DNA of 38,118 nt from Bdellovibrionales bacterium (GTDB lineage: Bacteria > Myxococcota > XYA12-FULL-58-9 > SYDY01), in NCBI GenBank assembly GCA_005801425.1, contig SYDY01000050.1, forward strand, positions 1-38,118, written 5' to 3'. Under the pieces are notes generated by a model. That model was not told where the DNA came from. It saw only the letters and a program-made list of their open reading frames with translations, and searched no databases. Positions 30,833-38,118 of the stretch are shown here, piece after piece. Each line of letters starts with the position of its first letter. Positions within the stretch are counted from its first letter, which is position 1. The position numbers and the translations under genes were made by a program.

Positions 30833-31790
30833 TCCGTTGCCATTTATCCAAAAAAACCAAGAGCGCACCAAATCCACTATCAAGCGTGGGCACTTCATCC
30901 TCAGGTACCGCATCAAACCAAACATCACGCGGAAAAGTGTGCAATGCTTGAATAGAAGCATTTACAAGCCCTGCCCACGCAGCAACATTATCATACGAAT
31001 CCCCTGCAAGCCCTTGGAGCAGTGCATCCAAAGAGCGCTGCACATTGTCTCGAAGGATTAATCCTCGGTCGCGATTTACTTCTGCAAATGAAAAGTATCC
31101 GACATGTTCCCATGCACGAAACAACATCACCGCTTCTGAGATACGCGCTGGAGGCAGGGACTTTGCCACCGATATCGGCTCTTTAACGCACGCTTTCACC
31201 CAAAACATCGCAGCGTCCGGCGCTGCATAAAACAAGCGGAAAAAATATTCGTCACGATCATAAATAATTTTTGTTAAATATTCATTGTCATTCGTCGGCA
31301 AAGTGCTCCACAACTGACGACGACACAAATTGGAAACAAATTTCCGATCGACCTCGGAGATGCTGTGAGTCGATGGAAGGCCGTCTTCGGCAGCGATGGG
31401 ATACAGCGCCGCTTTTGCAGAAGCCATATGGACGTCCAGCTGACGACATGCTGCATAAGTGTTCAATGCAGCACGTATGGCCCCATGACTTGGATTTTCC
31501 ACATCGCCATCACGCGCCAAATTAAACATCAGCCCATTTGTTGCAAGCTCATCAAGGGCCCTAAAGCCCTGCCCCGCGGCGGCATGATGCCAGCCTTCTC
31601 GAATTCTTTTAATTTCTGCGGAAAAATCACGCGCATTCGTTGATGTAAGCGCGATGGGATTCGCAGACGACACAGTAGAATACAGGTCAGTTGGCAAAAT
31701 ATACGCGATGAGAACAAGATGGTCACGCAGATCGTCCCGCGAGAATTCTTGAGAAGTTGGGGTCCGAGGACGAAAATCGATAGCCGCCAT
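30780..31790 (-). CDS. Unknown helical protein divergent to the proline-rich array
   Basis: A 336-residue protein, predicted mostly helical and cytoplasmic, without a signal peptide or membrane segment. I do not recognise a family. Readable stretches include EFSRDDLRDHLVLIAYILPT, EIKRIREGWHHAAAGQ, HSISEVDRKFVSNLCRRQLW and SGFGALLVFLDKWQRIIAAHM. ATG 31790 is preferred because AGGG lies six bases before it; in-frame ATGs at 31814 and 31832 and a longer frame to 31919 exist but lack ribosome sites and would encode an odd Phe-rich leader. It is divergent from the first proline-rich gene with about 146 bp between starts, so regulation may be shared. Confidence 0.65.
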   Translation of the reverse strand: MAAIDFRPRTPTSQEFSRDDLRDHLVLIAYILPTDLYSTVSSANPIALTSTNARDFSAEIKRIREGWHHAAAGQGFRALDELATNGLMFNLARDGDVENPSHGAIRAALNTYAACRQLDVHMASAKAALYPIAAEDGLPSTHSISEVDRKFVSNLCRRQLWSTLPTNDNEYLTKIIYDRDEYFFRLFYAAPDAAMFWVKACVKEPISVAKSLPPARISEAVMLFRAWEHVGYFSFAEVNRDRGLILRDNVQRSLDALLQGLAGDSYDNVAAWAGLVNASIQALHTFPRDVWFDAVPEDEVPTLDSGFGALLVFLDKWQRIIAAHMNPSPVPVSCHA

Positions 31791-31890
31791 GGGTAACCCT
31801 ATATCGCGACCCATAATAACGCGAAACAGCATTTCGACAGCAAAAAATGTTTTCTCCCCAAAAAAAAGCCTGCAGGGCCACAAAACAGGG

Positions 31891-31910
31891 GTTACCTTGG
31901 AAGGAGAAGT
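31891..31910 (+). promoter_or_regulatory. Conserved leader block upstream of proline-rich gene 1
   Basis: GTTACCTTGGAAGGAGAAGT lies 46 bases before ATG 31937. The same block with two changes lies 47 bases before the second gene's ATG (33965). Sequence between block and ATG is not conserved, which points to a functional element (operator, RNA element or extra ribosome site). The role is unknown. Confidence 0.5.
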
Positions 31911-31936
31911 ATTCCTCATACGTACGGGGATTTAAG

Positions 31937-33895
31937 ATGGCATCAGATGATAGCGTGAAACAGGTACCGGCAGCTTCAGTCGTATCAAACCAGGTCATAC
32001 CGCCCGTGGCAAAACCACGGCAAAAGCGAGTAACAGCAGCTGACGGTCAAGATAAAAACCCAAGCACAAGCAGTTCCGCAATAACAACAGCACCCGAAAC
32101 ACAGGTATTGCCGAAAGAAAGCCCTAAGCCGCGTCTTCCGCGATCAGGCATTCCTCAGCCCCCGCAACAGCAAGCCGCCCCTAATGCCGGAGAACTAGAA
32201 TTGCCACCCACAGAAGGTGCAACGGCATTGCGGCATCTAACAACAGACCGACCCAAGATAGCGCACCGCCGACCAACACGCGGACATCATGATGCATCCC
32301 AAAGGCTTTCATCATCAGATCCTGAACTTCCACGTCGAAGTGCTTTGGCAGAGGAAGCTCAACCTTCGTCTTCTATGCCAAATATTGCGAAAAAAGATGG
32401 GCCACTTAAATTCAACAGGCCCGCTCCTCCAGTTCCTGGCGCCTCAGTTTCAAATCCCGAAGTACAAAATCCGTTAGAAGAACAAAGGCTCCCGCATTCG
32501 CAATCTGCACCGGTCACACCGAAACCCAGCAGAAAAGCCCCGCCTCCACCGGCAACCCAAAAGCCGGTCAGCTCCGACGGATCTCATCGGGATCACCGCG
32601 TAGGTACGTTGGAACACAGGAAAGCAGCAGCAGTATCTGCACAGCCACCCGTTGTTGTTGCGGAATCACAACCCAAGAGACTTCCACTCCAACCCTTGTG
32701 GCCCGTTGCAGCAATTGATCCGGAGACTGCACTCTCCTTCAAAGCACATGCAAATCCACAAACTCCTGAAGGTCGACTTCAGATTTTGAGAACAGAACTT
32801 GCCTCTGTCCGCCACACCATGGAGGAATTCCGAGAAGCTCAGAGAATCAATACGGACACAGACGAGGGGCAAAAAGGAAAAGCAAGCATCGATGTCGAAA
32901 CCACTGTCATCGACAATGCCAGGATCAAGTTATCCGCTGCCTTCGAGATCAAATCCGACAATGTGACAACACGCTCCATTCTTATGGCGATGCTACAACG
33001 TGCAGCCGGAAAAAAAGATACGGATGAAATAAGATCCCTTGCCAGTCAATGCGAGAAAAAACGCACAAGAGGCGGTGAACCAGCCCACATGGAACTCGTT
33101 GCATATGCCGAAGAGTTACTCTCTGCGACTCCCATATCAGCAGCCGGTCCCGTGCTTGAACAACGACGCGAAAGCGCTACGAAAGCCTTGGGTGCCTGTA
33201 TTGAAGCATTAGAGAAGCAAACCGAAGGGAGCCACAAAACAGGCAACCCATTTTGGCGCGCAGTTCAGCCAGAGACAGCAGACGTCACTCGATGGGTGAC
33301 TCCACTGGGCCCAACAAGCCGACTCGAACGCGGCGATCTGCCTTCAAACAAAGCACAGCTTGCAAAGTTAATTCTAGAACTCGCCCCCATGGCCGGCATC
33401 GGCATTGAACTTTTCGCAGTCCCCCCTGCACATGCAACACAATTGTCGGTTAATCAAAGCGCAGTTTATGCCATCGCCATTGCAGCACCCGTGCTCGCCG
33501 AAAGCCAAGACATTGCACAAAAAATTCTCGCGCTCTACAGCAAATTATTTGCACAAGATGCGACCAACCCAGGACCCTCAGCATTTGTACCCGCACTCGG
33601 CGATAGAAGCGCAACCCAGGCACTTGAGAGGCGTGGCGTGCAAGCACTGTCACCCTTGTATCATGCGATTGGCCTTATCAATCAAACATGCCCGCTTGAA
33701 CTTACCGAAGAAGACATGGCCCAAGTTTTCTCAGGAACATTTCAAAAAGTTGCTGCAGAAAAAATTTACGCCGTACGGGAACAAATCAATCAACTGCACG
33801 CCCTCGGTGCATTGAGCGAACTCAATATTAAGGCACTCAATCACGAGTTACAAAGACACAGACTCTCATTGATGCCCGATGCAAGCGACGCGTAA
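31937..33895 (+). CDS. Large proline-rich protein 1, candidate effector
   Basis: A 652-residue protein with no Sec signal and no membrane segments. The N-terminal third (about 1-240) is disordered and rich in Pro, Ser and Gln, with PKPRLPRSGIPQPPQQQ, RPAPPVPGA and KPSRKAPPPPATQKP. The rest is helical, with ARIKLSAAFEIKSDNVTTRS and MAGIGIELFAVPP. A VQALSPLYHAIGLINQT stretch (about 567-583) aligns with the PLGRI region of proteins 2 and 3. ATG 31937 (MASDDS) matches the start MASND of protein 2; an in-frame start at 31847 would add 30 Lys/Arg-rich residues and is unlikely. PxxP motifs resemble eukaryotic SH3-type ligands, which suggests, but does not show, a host-targeted role. Confidence 0.75.
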   Translation: MASDDSVKQVPAASVVSNQVIPPVAKPRQKRVTAADGQDKNPSTSSSAITTAPETQVLPKESPKPRLPRSGIPQPPQQQAAPNAGELELPPTEGATALRHLTTDRPKIAHRRPTRGHHDASQRLSSSDPELPRRSALAEEAQPSSSMPNIAKKDGPLKFNRPAPPVPGASVSNPEVQNPLEEQRLPHSQSAPVTPKPSRKAPPPPATQKPVSSDGSHRDHRVGTLEHRKAAAVSAQPPVVVAESQPKRLPLQPLWPVAAIDPETALSFKAHANPQTPEGRLQILRTELASVRHTMEEFREAQRINTDTDEGQKGKASIDVETTVIDNARIKLSAAFEIKSDNVTTRSILMAMLQRAAGKKDTDEIRSLASQCEKKRTRGGEPAHMELVAYAEELLSATPISAAGPVLEQRRESATKALGACIEALEKQTEGSHKTGNPFWRAVQPETADVTRWVTPLGPTSRLERGDLPSNKAQLAKLILELAPMAGIGIELFAVPPAHATQLSVNQSAVYAIAIAAPVLAESQDIAQKILALYSKLFAQDATNPGPSAFVPALGDRSATQALERRGVQALSPLYHAIGLINQTCPLELTEEDMAQVFSGTFQKVAAEKIYAVREQINQLHALGALSELNIKALNHELQRHRLSLMPDASDA

Positions 33896-33964
33896 AAGCT
33901 GACTATTATTCGTCGTTTCGCCGTTCAAGCCATAAGAAACACCATGAAAAGCTCAAACACCGCA

Positions 33965-33984
33965 GTTACCCTGCAAGGAGAAGT
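33965..33984 (+). promoter_or_regulatory. Conserved leader block upstream of proline-rich gene 2
   Basis: GTTACCCTGCAAGGAGAAGT, 47 bases before ATG 34012, matches 18 of 20 bases of the block at 31891. The third gene lacks it. Confidence 0.5.
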
Positions 33985-34011
33985 TAAATTTAAATTGTGT
34001 GGAGATGTGAG

Positions 34012-35877
34012 ATGGCAAGCAATGATAGGATTAGCCCAGTAGAGACGTCAACGTCCTCGAGTTCAACTTATCGACCATTCGTCAATGGCAAGCCCGTGCC
34101 TCGACCACGCAACAAACAACCCGTACTGGCATCTCCTGCTGACGGGCAAGACCCAACGACGGTTTCAACATCCACATCGACGACGCAACCCCTGGCCAAG
34201 CCAATTCCAGCGCCACGACTACGCCCCCCGCAAATTCTCGTTCAATCATCCTCAAACCCTGCTATTCTCGCCACAGAGGTCGGCTCAGCGCCCTCAAAAC
34301 AACAACCGCCGCCAAGACCGCCTCCGCCAAAACAACAATTGCGTGTACCGTCGAACACGCATCAATCAATCTCCGCCCCTGAGCCTGGATCTCATACTTT
34401 CATGGCATCTGGCGCGGAATCGCACGCAGCAGTAGCGTTCCACGCAACACGCAGAGCTGCCCCAGCACCCCCGCTTCGAGGCGATTTGCAAATATATCTC
34501 GGTAAGATCCCTGCGCACACAACAGAGGCGTCTAGGCAGCATGCCCATGTAGCTCATGCCTTGGAACAGCATGATAGCCGTCACTTTGTCGATGCACTGG
34601 TTGCACGAGACAACCCGTTCCTACTCCAAAAATACAATAAGACTTTCGCCCTTGCGATAGCGCTGGGAGACACTCTTTATGCCAGCCCTCTCACCCAAAA
34701 ACTCATCAATCAACTCTCAGATCAGATCCAGAGCACACTTGCACGAGAACAAGAACATCGAAGCGGAGCATTCCAAGATGCCGCAGCAGCGCAGGCGCAT
34801 TTCGAGTTTGCACAAGTCTGTGCGACCATTCTGGGTCGTATATTAGAGACAAATTCGCCAATCACAGCGCCTCTCCCAAAAAAAGAACGCGAAATAGAAG
34901 CTGCACGCCACGCACTCAACAGTTTAAACCCGGAAAGCACACCCACTGATCGCGCAAAAGCACGACTTGCATTGATACAAGCGTTCGACCCTGCCAATAG
35001 CCCAACAACCCGCAATCTGATTGACCTCGCGATCTCGCATCAACAAGACCCTACTTCGGCAAGCCACCAGAGGCTTCAAGAGGCAGCCCAAGTGCAGAAC
35101 AAAAGCGCAGGAAAATCTTCAGAAAAACACACAGCACGTATGGAACTCATCCGGCTCTTGGTCGCGCAATATCACCTCGATCTCAACCAAACACCTGCGC
35201 AAATGCTTCGTACGCAAACACGCACGACAGCGGCACAACTGATCCAACGACTCTCTGAACAAAACCCCGCCGAAGTAAATTTTCGATTGGGGGGATCGAA
35301 TGCCGAAATAGCAACTCTCTGCAGCAAAGTGGGCGAAACGTATGCATTCAGCGCCGAACAACTGGCACAAATATCACAAGCAAAACTTTCGCCCGATGCA
35401 CAAGTGTCCTTGCTCAAAAGACTGATCGAAAGCTCTCAAATGGGCGGAGCGATTGGTTTTGAAGTCTTGGATAAAGCAACAGAAGGTGCACACTTGCTCA
35501 ACGGAATGCCGGCTCGCTGGATCCTGGCCGTGCCAGATGCCAGCGCCCCTGAGACGACTGCGCTTGCTGAGAAATTCACACGAAGCGTCGCAACGAGCAT
35601 GAACAGCAATCCTATTACGATGCGCAATGCCAGTGCACAGGTGCTGGGGTGCCCGACCTTCATACCCCTCGGACGAATACTCAATGCGACGGTGCAATCG
35701 ATACCCACGTTGGCTGGTATTCTCCAGTCCCCCATCATGACGGCTGCCATAGCACAAACCCTGCAAACCCATGCTAAGGCCCTTGCGCTAGGCGTTCAAT
35801 CTGGCACCATTTCACAGGCCGACTACGCATGGCTCAAACAAGCCATGATACAAGCGGGGCATCCGCTACCAGATTAA
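34012..35877 (+). CDS. Large proline-rich protein 2, candidate effector
   Basis: A 621-residue protein, no signal peptide. The N-terminal 160 residues are disordered with GKPVPRPRNK (26-35), AKPIPAPRLRPP (62-73) and QPPPRPPPPKQQ (98-109), and share SPADGQD with AADGQD of protein 1. The helical remainder contains DRAKARLALIQAFDPANSPTTR, which lines up with DNARIKLSAAFEIKSDNVTTR of protein 1, then HTARMELIRLL, MGGAIGFEVLDKATEGAHLLNG and GCPTFIPLGRILNAT (546-560). The C-terminus is ISQADYAWLKQAMIQAG. ATG 34012 has GGAG 8 bases upstream; the earlier GTG at 33997 does not. Function unknown; tandem paralogy with its neighbours is clear by eye. Confidence 0.75.
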   Translation: MASNDRISPVETSTSSSSTYRPFVNGKPVPRPRNKQPVLASPADGQDPTTVSTSTSTTQPLAKPIPAPRLRPPQILVQSSSNPAILATEVGSAPSKQQPPPRPPPPKQQLRVPSNTHQSISAPEPGSHTFMASGAESHAAVAFHATRRAAPAPPLRGDLQIYLGKIPAHTTEASRQHAHVAHALEQHDSRHFVDALVARDNPFLLQKYNKTFALAIALGDTLYASPLTQKLINQLSDQIQSTLAREQEHRSGAFQDAAAAQAHFEFAQVCATILGRILETNSPITAPLPKKEREIEAARHALNSLNPESTPTDRAKARLALIQAFDPANSPTTRNLIDLAISHQQDPTSASHQRLQEAAQVQNKSAGKSSEKHTARMELIRLLVAQYHLDLNQTPAQMLRTQTRTTAAQLIQRLSEQNPAEVNFRLGGSNAEIATLCSKVGETYAFSAEQLAQISQAKLSPDAQVSLLKRLIESSQMGGAIGFEVLDKATEGAHLLNGMPARWILAVPDASAPETTALAEKFTRSVATSMNSNPITMRNASAQVLGCPTFIPLGRILNATVQSIPTLAGILQSPIMTAAIAQTLQTHAKALALGVQSGTISQADYAWLKQAMIQAGHPLPD

Positions 35878-36006
35878 ACAGAGCCTGAAATGATGCGTCA
35901 TGCGGGGGTTTCCCCACAAATCCCCACAGCACTCCTAGATAAATTTCTGCAAGCACACAGCAACGATTCAATATACTATATTAAGAGAGTAAATTTGGGG
36001 GATCGA

Positions 36007-38043
36007 ATGTCTTCAAAACCGGTAACGGCGGGGTCACCCATTGGGGCCGTGGGCAGCCCTCAACGCCCATTGGATGCTATCACGAAAGATCATCAAGGGA
36101 ACGAACTCCCTCCTCTTGGAGACCCGCAGCGCCCTGAGGCACTACTCGCGCTCAGGACAGCGCTGGAAAGCGGTGAACTTCTAAAATTCAACCCCTTCAG
36201 TAATCTCCCAATTGCAGCTCCTAGGACTACTCAGTTCGATAGAGACGCTGAGCTTAGAAAAACGATTCGAGCAGATCTCTTGGCCATACTTCCCCCCGCC
36301 CCGCCACCCGCATCTGCAAAACCACCTTTAGTCGTAGATGGTGCAGATCCAAATAGTCAGCCACCACCATTAATCTCAGCACCTGGCGCAAAACCGCCGC
36401 CACCACCACCAAAACCGTCATCATCATCATCAAGTGCTATCCCACCGCCCATCGACACTGAAGCACAAACGAGGGCACAAACGCACGAAGTCATGGACCT
36501 GTTAAGTATTTTGTCATCGGACGAAGCAAGCAAACCAAACCATGCAGAACTATGGGCACGCGTCGCTAGCAACGCAACCGCCTACGCAACCTTCTTAAAG
36601 ATGGATCCGTCTGACGTAGGAGCTGATCGGGAAGCTCTCGTGCAATGCCAGGGCATGTTAAGAAAACATTTGCTAGAAGCCCTAACGAACCTAGGAACAA
36701 CGGAACTTCCGAAAATTGGTACGAAGAAAGAGATTACAGAGCTATTATCTGCCCTTGCAGGTAGACCGCTAACATTACCCTCACGTGATCTACAACAGAT
36801 CATTTCGGCCTTAGATCCTGCACCAAGACCACACTCTGCCCCTCCATCGAGGCCACCACCCCGCCTGCCACATGCAGTCCCTGGAAGTCACTCCGACCCC
36901 ACCTCCCCGACAACAACTCTCGGTTCTGATCTTTCCGCGACTCCCAATGATCAATCAACGGCGCTGCAAACATTCTTCAACAATTTACAAGACAGAAGCA
37001 TGGAGCCAACCGCAGCCATGAGACCCGTTTTAGATGCGTTTGATGTTGCCAAACCAACAACCCTCTTTGGGATCTCAATTTCTGGAAATAAAACAACATA
37101 CGAAGCCCTTACTCTGTTTACCGCTTTTGTCCATAACTGGGATGGAAACGCCCAAACAAAAGATGCAGCAGTCGCTGGCCTTCACGCCTTGGCAGGGAAG
37201 CGCAGCACAGAAAGAAAAGGGCAAGCGCCAAATCAACACGATGCACTCATATCTCAACTCATCAAATACGTAGGGAGCGATAGACTTCTGACACCGACCC
37301 AAAGACAATGCCAGCAATTGCTTGCGATTAAGTCTGTGGTAAATGCAAGAACAACTGGGGAGCCAACAAAAGATCTTGCCTGTAAGCTCAATATTGGTGT
37401 CACCTTAGAATCCACGGACATAGGATCGCACACTGTTCCCGATGGCGATCCCCAGGTTCCTCCACATTCATTCTTCTACAAACAACTTGATGGTAGCTAC
37501 ATTTTTAAAATGGCTCCAGAAGTAGACATGAACACTGGAGTTAAAACAGATCTTACAAATGGCATGGACCACATGAACGAGTCTGAGCGTTCAGTGGAAA
37601 TTCTGCGTCGGCAAGCAGAAACAAATCGTATGCTTGCAAATCCTGATACATCCGCCTGGCCATGGGTCCGAATAAAAGCTGTTACTCCTCCGGGTGCTTC
37701 AGCAGAATTACAAAATGCGGCTCAACATCTTGTAAGTCTCCTGTGTCATCAAAGTGATGCTACCCTAACGCATAAATCAACCTGCGGCCTTTTTCGTACG
37801 GGAATGCCCAAATATTCACCTTTAGGTAGAATATCTCTGGTTATCACCCCCGGCTCGGGCCTCTCCCTCGATACTGAAACCAAGCCACTCGCTGAGCAAA
37901 GAGAAATATTTAAGAAATTAGAACCTCAAGTACAGGTTCTGAATACTTCTTCGCCCGGCAGCATTACAGAAAGCGACCTTGCTTACTTCGCAGCATGGGG
38001 AGCCAGCTTGGGCCAACCCGCTCCCAACGAATCGCTCGCGTAA
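36007..38043 (+). CDS. Large proline-rich protein 3, candidate effector
   Basis: A 678-residue protein. Proline-rich segments are interspersed: LPPAPPPASAKPPL, GAKPPPPPPKPSSSSSSAIPP (about 127-155) and RPPPRLPHAVPG (about 275-288). The C-terminal part holds LNIGVTLESTDIGSHTVPDG, matching the IGFEVLDKATEGAHLLNG region of protein 2. An extra segment of about 70 residues (DGSYIFKMAPEVDMNTG...) follows, then WVRIKAVTPPGASAELQNAAQHLVSLL and GMPKYSPLGRI (599-609), matching GCPTFIPLGRI. ATG 36007 has GGGGGA upstream, like the starts of the other two; an in-frame ATG at 35890 would add 39 unrelated residues. Codon use is more A/T-rich than in the neighbouring operons. Function unknown. Confidence 0.75.
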   Translation: MSSKPVTAGSPIGAVGSPQRPLDAITKDHQGNELPPLGDPQRPEALLALRTALESGELLKFNPFSNLPIAAPRTTQFDRDAELRKTIRADLLAILPPAPPPASAKPPLVVDGADPNSQPPPLISAPGAKPPPPPPKPSSSSSSAIPPPIDTEAQTRAQTHEVMDLLSILSSDEASKPNHAELWARVASNATAYATFLKMDPSDVGADREALVQCQGMLRKHLLEALTNLGTTELPKIGTKKEITELLSALAGRPLTLPSRDLQQIISALDPAPRPHSAPPSRPPPRLPHAVPGSHSDPTSPTTTLGSDLSATPNDQSTALQTFFNNLQDRSMEPTAAMRPVLDAFDVAKPTTLFGISISGNKTTYEALTLFTAFVHNWDGNAQTKDAAVAGLHALAGKRSTERKGQAPNQHDALISQLIKYVGSDRLLTPTQRQCQQLLAIKSVVNARTTGEPTKDLACKLNIGVTLESTDIGSHTVPDGDPQVPPHSFFYKQLDGSYIFKMAPEVDMNTGVKTDLTNGMDHMNESERSVEILRRQAETNRMLANPDTSAWPWVRIKAVTPPGASAELQNAAQHLVSLLCHQSDATLTHKSTCGLFRTGMPKYSPLGRISLVITPGSGLSLDTETKPLAEQREIFKKLEPQVQVLNTSSPGSITESDLAYFAAWGASLGQPAPNESLA

Positions 38044-38049
38044 GTTTAA

Positions 38050-38118
<69 letters not shown>

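Noticed and set aside
31847-31936. Upstream start for proline-rich gene 1 (30 extra residues)
   Set aside because: The extension is Lys/Arg-rich, lacks a ribosome site and has no counterpart in gene 2, whose protein also begins MAS(N/D)D.
35890-36006. Upstream start for proline-rich gene 3 (39 extra residues)
   Set aside because: No ribosome site, and the leader is A/T-rich with promoter-like TATACT; ATG 36007 has GGGGGA upstream like its neighbours.

Overview
The window looks like chromosomal DNA of a Gram-negative bacterium from the former Deltaproteobacteria (Myxococcota or Bdellovibrionota-like). That placement is inferred from gene content: a full type II secretion (T2SS) operon gspC-N in one run, FHA-domain proteins including an FHA-linked sigma-54 activator, TPR proteins, a UDPGP-type nucleotidyltransferase, and a small operon of type VI secretion (T6SS) accessory proteins. 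GC content looks moderate and coding density is high, with many start/stop overlaps. There are no rRNA genes, insertion sequences, CRISPR arrays or phage genes; a partial tRNA-Pro lies at the right edge.

Layout. (1) 65-5241, minus strand: a double-FHA/TPR membrane protein, xseA, xseB, tlyA and a TPR membrane protein, closely spaced except for a palindromic repeat pair between xseB and tlyA. (2) 5421-6934, plus: a UDPGP family enzyme and a small exported protein. (3) 6955-21968, minus: the T2SS operon gspC-D-E-F-G-H-I-J-K-L-M-N, mostly translationally coupled, followed 58 bp later by a gene for an FHA-AAA-Fis sigma-54 activator. Upstream of gspC is a nearly ideal sigma-54 control region: TGGCACG-N4-TTGC promoter, IHF-consensus site, and two GACAnnnTGTC dyads 41 bp apart. 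(4) 22155-23114, minus: an HSL-like esterase. (5) 23115-23574: a non-coding stretch with a ~170-bp inverted repeat, a second sigma-54 promoter and strong leader hairpins. (6) 23575-26927, plus: a coupled operon with a DUF6484-like protein, a short ketosynthase-like protein, a DUF4150 PAAR-like protein, two small poorly recognised proteins and an APH-fold kinase. (7) 26863-29211, minus: a P-loop ATPase, a TPR protein and a phosphopantetheinyl transferase. (8) 29210-30832, plus: a COG2509-like FAD protein. (9) 30780-31790, minus: an unknown protein. (10) 31937-38043, plus: three large proline-rich proteins that appear to be diverged paralogues.

How the parts may work together (inference). The activator encoded behind gspN may drive the gsp operon in a feed-forward circuit. 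The T6SS-like operon has a sigma-54 promoter with a related half-conserved dyad at almost the same distance, so both could belong to one regulon. The proline-rich array has no Sec signals, carries PxxP-rich disordered N-termini and shares C-terminal motifs. These features make the three proteins candidate effectors of an unidentified secretion route, and this is the least explained part of the window. A palindromic element with core GGCGGTTCgcGAACCGCC is scattered between genes and also inside reading frames, including as a 42-bp tandem array encoding three REPPV units in the FHA/TPR protein.
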